64,000 nt of DNA, taken from positions 1,860,001 to 1,924,000 of the forward strand of contig CP129482.1 of NCBI GenBank assembly GCA_030583925.1. Direction: 5' to 3'. Below are positions 17,549 to 26,082 of this stretch, piece by piece. A program made the translations under genes and the position numbers. The notes below the pieces were generated by a model. The model had not been told where the DNA came from. It was given only the letters and a program-made list of their open reading frames with translations, and searched no databases. Source of the stretch: Anaerolineales bacterium (GTDB lineage Bacteria > Chloroflexota > Anaerolineae > Anaerolineales > Villigracilaceae). Position 1 is the stretch's first letter, and every line of letters begins with the position of its first letter.

Positions 17549-18031
17549 TCAACAGGTTCCAAGAAACCAGGCGGCAAGGGGCAACGCCGCGCCAGCCAGG
17601 ATCATTCCGAAAATGGCTTCCCCGCATTCGATCAGCGCGCCAGCAAACGTGGACGCGCCGCCAATCGAAGCGGAGAGCATGGAGGTAAACGCCGCTTTGA
17701 GCATCCTGAGCGCTGCCAGACCGCCGATCAACCCGGAGGCGAGAGTCCCAAGTTCGCTGATCGGCCCGCATCCGCCTCCGCCCGGCAGGGAGGCTTGCAA
17801 GGCGTTCACGATGCGCGGGATTCCCAAAAAGGCGAATAAGCCAATGACGACAATGGACAGCAACGCGGAAACGGACTCCCATACCCACAGGTTTGCGCCC
17901 AGGACGCTGGCGGAACTCACGCGCAACATTTGGGCGATTCCAGCCAGCAAGGCAAATGCGAGGAGAGCGCCCGCGAGCGCCACCCACGCCTCGCGCAAAA
18001 AGGTGAGCAGCAGGGATGTGACGTCGGTCAT
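17549..18031 (-). CDS. Multi-TM protein of the transfer-like cluster
   Basis: The 160-residue, strongly hydrophobic protein has about four segments. The middle is glycine-rich (SLPGGGGCGP), with cysteines at GGCG and near the end (FLGTC). It overlaps the RecA-like ATPase gene by 4 bp. The first half resembles the neighbouring 88-residue protein in layout, so it may be a duplicated and extended relative. The function is unknown; a channel part is likely. Confidence 0.5.
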   Translation of the reverse strand: MTDVTSLLLTFLREAWVALAGALLAFALLAGIAQMLRVSSASVLGANLWVWESVSALLSIVVIGLFAFLGIPRIVNALQASLPGGGGCGPISELGTLASGLIGGLAALRMLKAAFTSMLSASIGGASTFAGALIECGEAIFGMILAGAALPLAAWFLGTC

Positions 18032-18837
18032 GAAAGGGCTATCGCCTCGTGCTTGTGAAATTCTTCTTCGAGCGCAGGATAAAAACGCTCACCCCAGAAT
18101 TGGATGGGAAAGCGGCGTGTCGGTCCGGTGCGGTCTTTGAGCGTGATGACTTCGAGCGGGACACAGCCGCACTCGCGCACGCTCCCTTTGCGCTGGACGA
18201 CCAGCACACGATCCGCCTCATACGGGACCCGTTCATCGCCCAGCAAGGCAGACAGCTCATCCCCGTCATTGAAGTATTCGGATTTCAACGCTGCGGCTGC
18301 GATCACTGCCCAGCCGTGATGCCGCGCCATCGCACGCAAAGCCGCGGCTGCTTCCCCACTTCGTCCTTCTTCATTCATCATTCCGGTCAGTCCAACCACT
18401 GGCACGCGATTGAGATAATCCACGGCGATCAGGGCAGGTCCCTGAACGGGGAAGGCGTAATCGTGAACCAGCATGTCTTCCAGCGCGCGCACGGTATCCT
18501 CCTGATAATTCAAGGACAGGAGGACCGCTTCGCTGGCGCGCGCCAACTCCGCTTCGACCTTTTCCTGCGCAGACTCAGAATGCGGGCCGGCAATCATGGC
18601 TTCGGTTTGCAGGAACAGGCGATACCGTAACTCCTCAGGCGTATGCTCGTAACATCCAATCGCGGAGGGGATGTGAACGGAAGCAGACTCGAACAACATC
18701 CGCAGCAGCCAGGAAGTCTTGCCGATTCCTGGCGCTGCGGCAAGGAGAGTCAAGCCGCCGCTCCAGAAGGACAGGCCAGCGAAGACACCAAAGGGAGTGT
18801 ATGGTTGGGGATTGCCCAGAGTTCCAGAGCGCGGCAT
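18028..18837 (-). CDS. RecA/DnaB-like ATPase
   Basis: The 269-residue protein has Walker A APGIGKT at residues 35-41 and a Walker B-like strand ALIAVDYLNRV near 135. A late RVLVVQRKG strand and RTGP resemble the RecA-like core of DnaB helicases. It lacks the DnaB N-terminal domain. It could load or drive DNA during replication or transfer. It is not a CpaF/TadA-type secretion ATPase. The 4-bp overlap with the downstream membrane-protein gene indicates co-translation. Confidence 0.65.
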   Translation of the reverse strand: MPRSGTLGNPQPYTPFGVFAGLSFWSGGLTLLAAAPGIGKTSWLLRMLFESASVHIPSAIGCYEHTPEELRYRLFLQTEAMIAGPHSESAQEKVEAELARASEAVLLSLNYQEDTVRALEDMLVHDYAFPVQGPALIAVDYLNRVPVVGLTGMMNEEGRSGEAAAALRAMARHHGWAVIAAAALKSEYFNDGDELSALLGDERVPYEADRVLVVQRKGSVRECGCVPLEVITLKDRTGPTRRFPIQFWGERFYPALEEEFHKHEAIALS

Positions 18838-18883
18838 GTCGGCATGATATTCAATTGAAGATGGGGGATGGTGGATTGTGTCG

Positions 18884-19354
18884 CTATGTGACTTGGAACA
18901 TCAAGCGCAACAAAAGAAATGCAAGCAACCCAAGCAGTAAACCAGGTAATGCAGGTATTAATCCTGTCTGTCTGCGAATCCAAATCCTGCGCCAGACTTC
19001 CAATCCAAGCAAAGAAAGAAGGACCGCAGGCAGAGGGAAGAGGCAAGCAAGTCCGCTGATGGCCAGTAAATCCGCCCTGCCGATGAGTCCCTTTCGATAA
19101 CCATAGCCAGTGAGCAGCACGGGCCAGGCGGGTGGATAAAACAGAAGCGGCAAAGCCAGCCAACCTGGAATGCTTCGGAATAATCCCCAGGCGCAGGCGA
19201 ACAAGATGATCCCTGTTTGTAACGGGGTCACAGGCAGAGTCAGCAGGATCGTTCCAAAGAGAAACAGTTCGATGCCAGGCACAAGGCGGTAACGCAGATC
19301 AGCCAGGCTGAACAGAGTGAAGGATGCCAAGGCAAACGATTCAGTTAGTGTCAT
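18884..19354 (-). CDS. Prepilin peptidase-like membrane protein (A24), first copy
   Basis: The 156-residue, multi-spanning protein has the A24 aspartate signatures: DLRYRLVP near residue 19 and GRADLL near residue 92 (GxGD in typical members). The second motif deviates (GRAD), so activity is uncertain. It overlaps the TrbL-like gene by 4 bp. A more canonical A24 peptidase is at 21919-22314. They may process the Flp pilin at 40258-40437. Confidence 0.65.
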   Translation of the reverse strand: MTLTESFALASFTLFSLADLRYRLVPGIELFLFGTILLTLPVTPLQTGIILFACAWGLFRSIPGWLALPLLFYPPAWPVLLTGYGYRKGLIGRADLLAISGLACLFPLPAVLLSLLGLEVWRRIWIRRQTGLIPALPGLLLGLLAFLLLRLMFQVT

Positions 19355-21030
19355 GATTTATTGTCTTCGTCCTTATCCTTGATTGGCATAAAGGTGATCA
19401 TGCCCTGTACCTTGCTCGCATTACCGAGTTCCGAGGCGCGATACAGTGGGTCGCGCGCCTGGCTGATTTCGTCCGGATGATCCAGATATGCCCGGACCAT
19501 GCGGGCAGTGTCTTCGGGATATTGCGCGGCAAGCGCATTTGGATCGAGACCGTGTTGGGAGATGTGCGGCGATAAGCCTTGAAACCCGCGCTGGAAATCC
19601 TCGGTTGAACCCTTGAAATTGGATTGAATGGCGGAGTTCACCGAAGGCGAAAACCCAAAATCTGCCGACTCAGTCCGAACACCGCCAAAGCGCTGCATGC
19701 GTTCGCCGAGTTCCGCCTGCCTTGCCGCCAGTTCATGTCCGTGCGCAAGCGAACGGTTGTATGATGCGGGCGCGTGAAGTCCCATGGCTTCGAATGTCGC
19801 CGCGCGCTGGGTGAGTTGCCCCGCCGCGTTCAGGTGACTCAGAGCGGCTTCCCCGCCGCTTAGTCCGCTCGCGGTTGTCCCAGTTTCTGTTGCAACAGCG
19901 CCCGTTCCGGCGACGCCTGCGACTCCCGCGCCTGCGCCGCTGGCAGCCAGCGCGCCAATCGAGATGATCTGCTGCGCGGCCTTGACCAACTGCCCAAACG
20001 CGTCGGCGGTGGTGGAGAGGGTCATTTTCCCGAGAATGCCCGCCAGGGAGAGAAGCAATCCCGTCGCGCCCCACAACCAGATCACGCGGATAATGGCAGA
20101 CAACAAACCCTGCTGGCCAAGCCAGGCGCTGGCTGCCATTCCAGCCTTGAAAATCCCTCCGGCAACGACAGGCAGGAGAGCAATCAGGATCACCGCCTTC
20201 AACCATAACGAGCGCAACCAGGTCGCCTGCGGCAGAACGCTGGCGATGGCAAGCGGCGGCGCGAGAACAGCCAGGATGAACAAGACAGCGTTCGCAGACG
20301 CAAAGGCAAACAGCATCCCGCCAATGGCAAGCAGAGAGCCGATGGACAGTCCGATGGAGAGCAAACTGCCGAGGAAGGTCAGGTTGGCAAGACCGAGCAG
20401 GACGGAGGTTGCCGTGGTGGACTCGACGAAGCTCACTGCCAACACAGCGGTCTCGCCGATCACCTTTCCAACCATCCACCAGCCGAGGCGGACGATTAGG
20501 TCAAGAAAGGGACCGGACACCACTGCCAGCACGCCTGCTGTGACCCAATCTCCCACCACGCGCAACCCAGTATCATCATCGCCGAGCAATCGTCCCCAAT
20601 GATAGAGCGCCAGCCGTAAGAGAAACAAAGCCGGAGCCAACGCCGCGGCGACCGGCAGGCTGGATTGAGCCACCTTGCTGTAATCGCCCTGGCTGGGAGC
20701 CTGCACGATCTCGCCGATCACCTGCGTCCAGCGCGCCACCTCCTCGCTCATGGCGCGCACTTCCTTGTCGGCGGCTTTATCGAAGATGCCAGCCAGGGCT
20801 TCAGAGATCGTCTCGGCGGGAAACACCAGGTGATGGAAGATTTGGGAAATGCTGGTAACGACCGAACCGCCTTCTTCAGGAGGATCAGGAGGCGGCGTTG
20901 GAGGAGGCGTCGGTGTGATGTCATACGCCGGACTGGAAGAATGAACCGGCGCGGCGGCCATCGCCAGACTGCTCAACGAAATCAGGGCGAGGAACAGGGC
21001 AAGCACGATGAAGGGACGAGCGCGTTTCAT
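19351..21030 (-). CDS. Polytopic TrbL/VirB6-like protein
   Basis: From ATG 21030 (MKRARPFIVLALF) the protein is 559 residues. It has a cleavable signal peptide ending near AMA, a Pro/Thr linker, then about six hydrophobic segments between residues ~105 and ~345. A long hydrophilic Ala/Gly-rich tail follows. This is the layout of VirB6/TrbL mating-channel proteins. The start overlaps the nuclease gene by 4 bp. No VirB4 or VirD4 ATPase is in the window, so a full T4SS cannot be claimed. Confidence 0.55.
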   Translation of the reverse strand: MKRARPFIVLALFLALISLSSLAMAAAPVHSSSPAYDITPTPPPTPPPDPPEEGGSVVTSISQIFHHLVFPAETISEALAGIFDKAADKEVRAMSEEVARWTQVIGEIVQAPSQGDYSKVAQSSLPVAAALAPALFLLRLALYHWGRLLGDDDTGLRVVGDWVTAGVLAVVSGPFLDLIVRLGWWMVGKVIGETAVLAVSFVESTTATSVLLGLANLTFLGSLLSIGLSIGSLLAIGGMLFAFASANAVLFILAVLAPPLAIASVLPQATWLRSLWLKAVILIALLPVVAGGIFKAGMAASAWLGQQGLLSAIIRVIWLWGATGLLLSLAGILGKMTLSTTADAFGQLVKAAQQIISIGALAASGAGAGVAGVAGTGAVATETGTTASGLSGGEAALSHLNAAGQLTQRAATFEAMGLHAPASYNRSLAHGHELAARQAELGERMQRFGGVRTESADFGFSPSVNSAIQSNFKGSTEDFQRGFQGLSPHISQHGLDPNALAAQYPEDTARMVRAYLDHPDEISQARDPLYRASELGNASKVQGMITFMPIKDKDEDNKS

Positions 21031-21929
21031 AGGCTGGAGAGGGCGTGAGGGGAAAGGAGATTTTTCTCGAAACACAGGCTTCGGTATCCGCAGTTCTTGC
21101 ATATCGAAGGCTGGCGCAGGGCATTCAAAGGTGGATGCGGTCCGTTCTTCGCAAGATCGGACAAAGACTGAACGATGCGTTCCAAATCTTTGTCTGCGAG
21201 AATCTGATCGTAATGCTGGACTTCGCCGCTTTCGCGATCCAACGCAAAGATGGTTGGGGTGTTCGGCCAGGGTTGTTTGCTGGAGGAGTTACAGCGCCGC
21301 ATGAGCGCAAACCGAAGTTGATCCTGTTCCATGCGCGATACGAGCAAGCCGATCTTGGTTTCCATCACATGACCGACTGGAACCTTCCACACCAAAACAT
21401 CGAATTGCACGGGTAGGCGGGCGAAGGGCAGGACGAGCAGGACCTTTTCGCTGGCGAGGATGTACTCCGAGTCGCGCTCGATCTTCATCCCGATCCGCCA
21501 GTCCTGGGAAAGGAACGCCCACGTGCGGACATAGATGAAAAGATTGCGCCAGTCTCCGCCGAGGTTGTTGATCGCATGTTGCGAACCAAAGCGGCGCGCC
21601 ATGTCGATCTTCCCGCCGCGAAACATAGGCAGGAGTTCGGGCGCGGGAACCGGGTTTTGTTTGCGATACTCCTCGACCTTGCGGACATATTCCCGGACGT
21701 CCTCGATCAGGTTCTCGAAACCATAACGTATGAGATGATCCAGCAGAGTCCCGCCGCTGGTCAGGTCTTGCAGGGATTGCCAGACGGGATCGAACGGCGG
21801 CGTCGGGTCCGCGCCGGCCAGCCACCAGCGCGCCGCAGCTGGGCAGAAGGCGTACAGCATCGCTGACAGGATCGGATGACCGCGCGCGTTGCTGCGATTG
21901 AGCAGGGCAAGGAAGAGGTCAGTGTGCAT
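21027..21929 (-). CDS. RecB/Cas4-like PD-(D/E)XK nuclease
   Basis: This 300-residue protein has FDVLVW followed by METKIG, spaced as the D...ExK catalytic core of PD-(D/E)XK nucleases. It ends with CKNCGYRSLCF, the cysteine cluster typical of Cas4/AddB-type iron-sulphur nucleases. There is no Cas1 or CRISPR array nearby, so this is a replication or transfer nuclease rather than a CRISPR part. It overlaps both neighbours by a few bases. Confidence 0.7.
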   Translation of the reverse strand: MHTDLFLALLNRSNARGHPILSAMLYAFCPAAARWWLAGADPTPPFDPVWQSLQDLTSGGTLLDHLIRYGFENLIEDVREYVRKVEEYRKQNPVPAPELLPMFRGGKIDMARRFGSQHAINNLGGDWRNLFIYVRTWAFLSQDWRIGMKIERDSEYILASEKVLLVLPFARLPVQFDVLVWKVPVGHVMETKIGLLVSRMEQDQLRFALMRRCNSSSKQPWPNTPTIFALDRESGEVQHYDQILADKDLERIVQSLSDLAKNGPHPPLNALRQPSICKNCGYRSLCFEKNLLSPHALSSL

Positions 21930-22314
21930 ACCAATACAATAGGAGGAATGGGAGGGTCCGCCAGGCGGCGGGTGATTTCACGTCCGTTATCGCTTGCTTT
22001 CTGATGACTCGCCAAACGATCTGCGCAAGACCAGTAACGAGGAATGAAATGAACATAAAGAGAAGCGCATGAGAAGAGTCCTCGACCGGCAATGCCCACA
22101 ACAGCGCCATCCAGAGTTTGACGTCCCCCGCGCCCATCCAGCCGCCTGCCCAGGCCCACAACAATCCAAAACTGGCGAGCCATACTTCGGGGCGACTGGG
22201 GAAGTGCGCGATTACCCCCGCTGCGAGGAGGGGAAGCGTGCAGCAGTTTGGGATTTGCCGCGTGCGCAGGTCGTAAAGACTGATAGCAAAGGCGTAAAGG
22301 AACAGCCAGATCAT
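21919..22314 (-). CDS. Prepilin peptidase (A24), second copy
   Basis: From ATG 22314 (MIWLFLYAFAIS) the protein is 131 residues with about four membrane segments. Both aspartate motifs are canonical: DLRTRQIPN near residue 14 and GAGDVKLW near residue 60. It lacks the N-methylation domain, as in CpaA/TadV-type peptidases for Flp pilins. It is the first gene of the leftward backbone operon. The long upstream extension of the ORF covers the divergent regulatory region and is rejected. Confidence 0.8.
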   Translation of the reverse strand: MIWLFLYAFAISLYDLRTRQIPNCCTLPLLAAGVIAHFPSRPEVWLASFGLLWAWAGGWMGAGDVKLWMALLWALPVEDSSHALLFMFISFLVTGLAQIVWRVIRKQAITDVKSPAAWRTLPFLLLYWYAH

Positions 22315-22446
22315 TGGTTGCTGATGATATTTGCATTGGTGTACTGGTATGGGGGGAGTGTCGGTTTGAATTGGCGAACAGACAGCCTTGACGTGTGCGC
22401 GTTCATGGCTATAATTCTCGTTGCGACCCGCCCCCCTCGGGCCGCA

Positions 22447-22468
22447 ACAGCCGCCGCAAGGCGGCTGT
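22447..22468. promoter_or_regulatory. Hairpin in divergent intergenic region
   Basis: ACAGCCGCC and GGCGGCTGT form a perfect 9-bp stem with a GCAA tetraloop between the leftward prepilin peptidase operon and the rightward LuxR-type gene. CTTTG follows on the plus strand. As the genes diverge, a leader attenuator for the leftward operon is more likely than a normal terminator. Confidence 0.55.
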
Positions 22469-22504
22469 CTTTGTTGTGCGACGGGTTGCAAACAAAGCAG
22501 GTTC

Positions 22505-22534
22505 TTGACGGAAGAACATTTGTTCTACTATAAT
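22505..22534 (+). promoter_or_regulatory. Sigma-70 promoter of the LuxR-type gene
   Basis: TTGACG (22505-22510) and TATAAT (22529-22534) are 18 bp apart. The ATG of the regulator starts 7 bp after the -10 box. Transcription would therefore begin at or next to the start codon, giving a leaderless mRNA, which fits the lack of a ribosome site. Confidence 0.7.
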
Positions 22535-22541
22535 CCCGCGT

Positions 22542-22955
22542 ATGTCTATCTGGGATCGCTTTCTGTACCTGATAGGCTTGCGTACAACGCCCGGCCCCCG
22601 AACCTATCGTTTCGATGCAAGTGACAGCCTGCAAGTCACCCTTTCGACAATCGCCCAAGACGAGGGTCGTCCTGAACACGAATTGATCCCTGAACTCCTG
22701 AACGCCGGCCTGACACAATACACCTCCCAGGAAAGGTTGTGGAAGAGGTGGGAGACTCTCTCCGCGCGCGAGAAGGATGTGGTTGCCCTAGTCTGCCTGG
22801 AATACACCAACAGCCAGATCGCGGCCCGGCTGAACATCTCCCCCGATACGGTCAAGGCGCGGCTGGGAAATGCATTCCGAAAATTCGGCGTGCATAAGCG
22901 CTCGGACCTGCGCCTCCTGCTGGCTCATTGGGATTTCAGCGCGTGGGAGAGATAG
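22542..22955 (+). CDS. LuxR-type HTH transcriptional regulator
   Basis: The 137-residue protein has a C-terminal LuxR/NarL helix-turn-helix: LSAREKDVVALVCLEYTNSQ followed by IAARLNISPDTVKARLG. The N-terminal half has no response-regulator or ligand domain that I recognise. It is leaderless and divergent from the pilus/transfer-like operon, so it probably controls that operon or the replication block downstream. Confidence 0.8.
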   Translation: MSIWDRFLYLIGLRTTPGPRTYRFDASDSLQVTLSTIAQDEGRPEHELIPELLNAGLTQYTSQERLWKRWETLSAREKDVVALVCLEYTNSQIAARLNISPDTVKARLGNAFRKFGVHKRSDLRLLLAHWDFSAWER

Positions 22956-23089
22956 GCATTTTTCAGTTCCTCCCCTCCAGGTGAGGCTGCGAACGATCTC
23001 CATCCCCATATCTGGCGCACCCGTTTCTTACCCGAAATATCCCCGTCAGGGGACTTTTTATTTTCTGCATCTGCCTGTATCCTGACAGC

Positions 23090-23620
23090 ATGGATATTCT
23101 TCCCGTTCTCAAAACCGGCAGGCTGATCGTGATCTACGCACCGGACGCCGCACGCGCCGAAAGCATGACTCTGATCGCCGAACTTGGCTTGCGCGGGGCG
23201 GTTACCATCCTGGATGGAGGCAATCTCTATCGACCGTATCAGGTTGCCACATTACTGCGCAGGAAAACGGTGGATATTTCAGGCGTTGCCAAGCGACTGT
23301 TCAGCCGGCGCGCCTTCACCTGCTATGAAATGAATACCCTGCTAAATTCCACTCCATCCCTCAATCAGCCATATTTGATTTTGGATTTATTGAAAACCTT
23401 CTATGACGATCATGTACCTGCTTATGAGGCCTGCCGGCTCCTAAAATCCTGTCTCGATCAAATTCAACGCCTCGTGTTATCCGGACCTGTAGTTGTGACG
23501 CTTGCTCCGCCTCTGGCGGAGGAGCGTGGTTTTCTGCTTGAGCAGGTCTGCGGACAAGCGGATCAAGTGATGGTCAAGGAAGCGCCTGTCTGCCAACCTA
23601 CCCAACCGTCACTCTTCTGA
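23090..23620 (+). CDS. RecA-fold-like protein without a clear P-loop
   Basis: The 176-residue protein opens with GRLIVIYAPDAARAESM, placed where a RecA-type Walker A would be but lacking the GKT. A later PYLILDLLKTFYDD resembles a Walker B strand. This suggests a degenerate small RecA/RadA-like protein. It precedes the DNA polymerase gene with one small gene between, so it may be a polymerase accessory protein. I am not certain of the fold. Confidence 0.55.
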   Translation: MDILPVLKTGRLIVIYAPDAARAESMTLIAELGLRGAVTILDGGNLYRPYQVATLLRRKTVDISGVAKRLFSRRAFTCYEMNTLLNSTPSLNQPYLILDLLKTFYDDHVPAYEACRLLKSCLDQIQRLVLSGPVVVTLAPPLAEERGFLLEQVCGQADQVMVKEAPVCQPTQPSLF

Positions 23621-23625
23621 ATGAT

Positions 23626-23889
23626 ATGGGTCGCACCCTCATTACCATCACCCAACTTCTGAATGAGACCGAAGCCAACTTGTCGGCATTTCGGCGTACC
23701 TTGCGCCGCAGTGATCAGTATGTTTTCGACGGTCTCCTTGCCTCCGCGCGCCGGCACATCGCCGCGATCGGGCAGGCGGAGTCGCTCCTGCCGTTCGAGA
23801 CGGCATTGCTCGCCATGTTATTGGAACAGGCTAAAGAGATCGCTGTTCTGCAGCAGGAACTGGAACATTTGAAAGCGAAGAATGGATGA
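23626..23889 (+). CDS. Small helical protein preceding PolB
   Basis: An 87-residue, mostly helical protein. Its last ~35 residues (EQAKEIAVLQQELEHLKAK) look like a coiled coil. It overlaps the DNA polymerase start by 8 bp and lies 5 bp after the RecA-like gene. Family is unknown; a polymerase partner is plausible from the overlap. Confidence 0.6.
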   Translation: MGRTLITITQLLNETEANLSAFRRTLRRSDQYVFDGLLASARRHIAAIGQAESLLPFETALLAMLLEQAKEIAVLQQELEHLKAKNG

Positions 23890-26023
23890 AGCCAGTGGTT
23901 GGCTGTTGGATGTCTACACGGATCAGGAAGGTGGGGTCATTCTATGGCTGCTAACGGATGACGACAGACGCCTGCGCCTGCGCACGAACTTCGACGTTAC
24001 GTTTTATGCCGCGGGGGATTTCGGTCTTTTGCGTCAGGCATGGACATACCTGAAAGAGAGAAATGTAAAGCTGGAACGCGCATCCTGCCGCGATCTTTTT
24101 CTCGGCGAACGCGATGTGCTGGCGGTTACCACTTCCTATCCTTCACATCTCCCGAAAATCTTCGCAGACCTCTCGCAGCAATTCCCGTCGCTGGACTACT
24201 ACGACGCCGACATCCCGCTCAGCCTGCGGTTTATCGGGCAGACGGATGCCCACTTGTTGGGACGCTGCCGCGTCAAACTGGACGGTGAGCGGGTCCGGTC
24301 CATTGAGTCTTTGGACTCACCCTGGGAAATTGACCCGGCTCCCATCCCCCTGCGCATCCTGACTCTCAGCCCGGATGAGAATCCGGCGGTTCGCAAACCC
24401 AGAAGTCTCAGAGTTCAATTTCAACAGAAGGAATATAGCCTGCCGCTCGAACCGACACGGGCTTTTCTGATCAGCCTGAAGTCCGATTTGAAACGCCTCG
24501 ATCCCGATCTCATCCTGACCGACTACGGCGACACGTGGTTGTTCCCGCAGTTGAAAGTCTGGTCTGAGGAAACCGGGATCGCCTTGAATCCAAATCGCGA
24601 TGAAAACAGGCAGGTGTTGACGCGCCGCGCAGACAGTTATTTCGCTTACGGACAGGTGACCTATCGCGGCGCGCAGGCGCATTTGTTTGGTCGCTGGCAC
24701 ATTGACCGCCATAATGCCATGTCTTTCGGGGAATATGGTCTGGAGGGGGCGATGGAGCAGGCGCGCGTCACAGGACTCGGCGTGCAGGAGATGGCGCGCA
24801 AATCCCCCGGCGCAGGGATCACCGCCATGCAGATGCTGACCGCGTTGCGAAATGGAATCATGGTTCCCGTTCAAAAAAAGCAGGTGGAAGGAACGAAGAC
24901 CCTGATCGAACTGATCCGCGCCGATCACGGCGGCTTGATCTACCAACCCTTGATCGGAGTCCACGGCCACGTCGCGCAGATTGACTTCTCCTCCATGTAT
25001 CCGGCTATTATGGTCAAGCATAATATTTCACCAGAAACGGTTGGAAAGGAAAATGTACCACATGGATTGATCCCCAAGACTCTGCGACCGCTGGTGGAGA
25101 AACGGCTGGCGCTCAAGAACTTGCTGTTGGAACTCGACCCGCGCGATTGCCGCGTAGAAATCCTCAAGGCGCGCGCCGCCGCGCTCAAGTGGCTGCTGGT
25201 GGTTTGTTTTGGATATTTGGGATACAAGAATGCGCGTTTTGGAAAAATCGAATCGCACGAAGCCGTGACCGCCTTGAGTCGTGAGTTGTTGTTGCAGGCA
25301 AAGGAGGTGGCGGAGGATATGGGCTTCACCATCCTGCACATGTATATTGACTGCCTGTTCGTCCAGCAGGAAGGTTTTCGCAGGCCGGCGGATTTCACGC
25401 CTTTGATGAATGCCATCGAGGAGAAAACAGGAACCCCCATTGCGTTGGAGGGCGTGTTCAAATGGGTCGCTTTTCTGTCATCCAAAAGGGACGCGCGAGT
25501 ATCTGTACCTAACCAGTACTTTGGCGTTTTTCAAGATGGGACGATCAAATTTCGCGGTATTGAACTCCGAAGACGGGACACAACCACGTGGGTACGTAAG
25601 ATTCAACTGGCAGTGCTGGAAATCCTCGCGATGGCGAAAACGCCGGAAGAAATTGCGGAGTATGTCCCGAACGTATTCGTGCTGGTCGAACGCGCCAGGC
25701 GCGACCTGCGAGCCGGCCGCGTTCCCCTCGAAGAGTTGATCGTCAGGCAGAGATTGAGCCGCGTCCTGGAGGGATACACATCCCCCTCGCCCGCGGCGCG
25801 TGCGGCGATGCAGTTGAAAGCGAGGGGCAGGGAGATCGCTCCCGGTCAAGCGGTGGAGTTCCTGTTTACGCGCGGCGGTTCCGGGGTCCACGCCTGGGAA
25901 CTGGGCGAGGCGTTGGACCCCGGAAGAATCGATACGGTCAGATACTGCAGGCTGTTGGACCGCGCGATACGAACTGTGCTCGATCCGTGCAGGCGGTCAT
26001 GCGTTTCGGAACGATTGTTGTGA
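23882..26023 (+). CDS. Family B DNA polymerase with degenerate exonuclease and altered motif C
   Basis: The 713-residue protein has the archaeal-type PolB layout. The N-terminal domain shows DADIPLSLRF. The palm has motif A DFSSMYPAIM (Asp368), a motif B region around KWLLVVCFGYLGYKN, and motif C HMYIDCLFV (Asp490). The exonuclease sites are lost: Exo I reads ILTLSPDE instead of ILxFDIET, Exo II GDTWLFPQL instead of GDSFDFPYL, and Exo III YGLEGA instead of YSMEDA. Ungapped alignment of motif C replaces the first Asp of DTD by Tyr. It would thus be a polymerase without proofreading and perhaps with weak activity. It ends the rightward replication block. Confidence 0.85.
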   Translation: MDEASGWLLDVYTDQEGGVILWLLTDDDRRLRLRTNFDVTFYAAGDFGLLRQAWTYLKERNVKLERASCRDLFLGERDVLAVTTSYPSHLPKIFADLSQQFPSLDYYDADIPLSLRFIGQTDAHLLGRCRVKLDGERVRSIESLDSPWEIDPAPIPLRILTLSPDENPAVRKPRSLRVQFQQKEYSLPLEPTRAFLISLKSDLKRLDPDLILTDYGDTWLFPQLKVWSEETGIALNPNRDENRQVLTRRADSYFAYGQVTYRGAQAHLFGRWHIDRHNAMSFGEYGLEGAMEQARVTGLGVQEMARKSPGAGITAMQMLTALRNGIMVPVQKKQVEGTKTLIELIRADHGGLIYQPLIGVHGHVAQIDFSSMYPAIMVKHNISPETVGKENVPHGLIPKTLRPLVEKRLALKNLLLELDPRDCRVEILKARAAALKWLLVVCFGYLGYKNARFGKIESHEAVTALSRELLLQAKEVAEDMGFTILHMYIDCLFVQQEGFRRPADFTPLMNAIEEKTGTPIALEGVFKWVAFLSSKRDARVSVPNQYFGVFQDGTIKFRGIELRRRDTTTWVRKIQLAVLEILAMAKTPEEIAEYVPNVFVLVERARRDLRAGRVPLEELIVRQRLSRVLEGYTSPSPAARAAMQLKARGREIAPGQAVEFLFTRGGSGVHAWELGEALDPGRIDTVRYCRLLDRAIRTVLDPCRRSCVSERLL

Positions 26024-26030
26024 AAGGATC

Positions 26031-26059
26031 ATTGCCCCGGCCATCCGATCTGTCCCTGC
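26031..26059. repeat. 29-bp direct repeat, left copy (3' gene-end duplicate)
   Basis: These 29 bp are identical to 36671-36699. On the minus strand they encode the last residues (GQIGWPGQ and stop) of the secreted protein at 36669-37868. Here the stop becomes TGA and no gene body is attached. The two copies bracket the 10.6 kb cargo region. Confidence 0.85.
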
Positions 26060-26082
26060 TCAATCCGCACTGCTCATTGGCG

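Noticed and set aside
18028..18837. CpaF/TadA secretion ATPase of the Tad pilus
   Set aside because: It lacks the secretion-ATPase His and Asp boxes and the N-terminal domains; the core resembles DnaB/RecA.
21027..21929. Cas4 of a CRISPR system
   Set aside because: No Cas1, Cas2, effector or repeat-spacer array occurs in the window; the gene sits in a transfer/replication operon.
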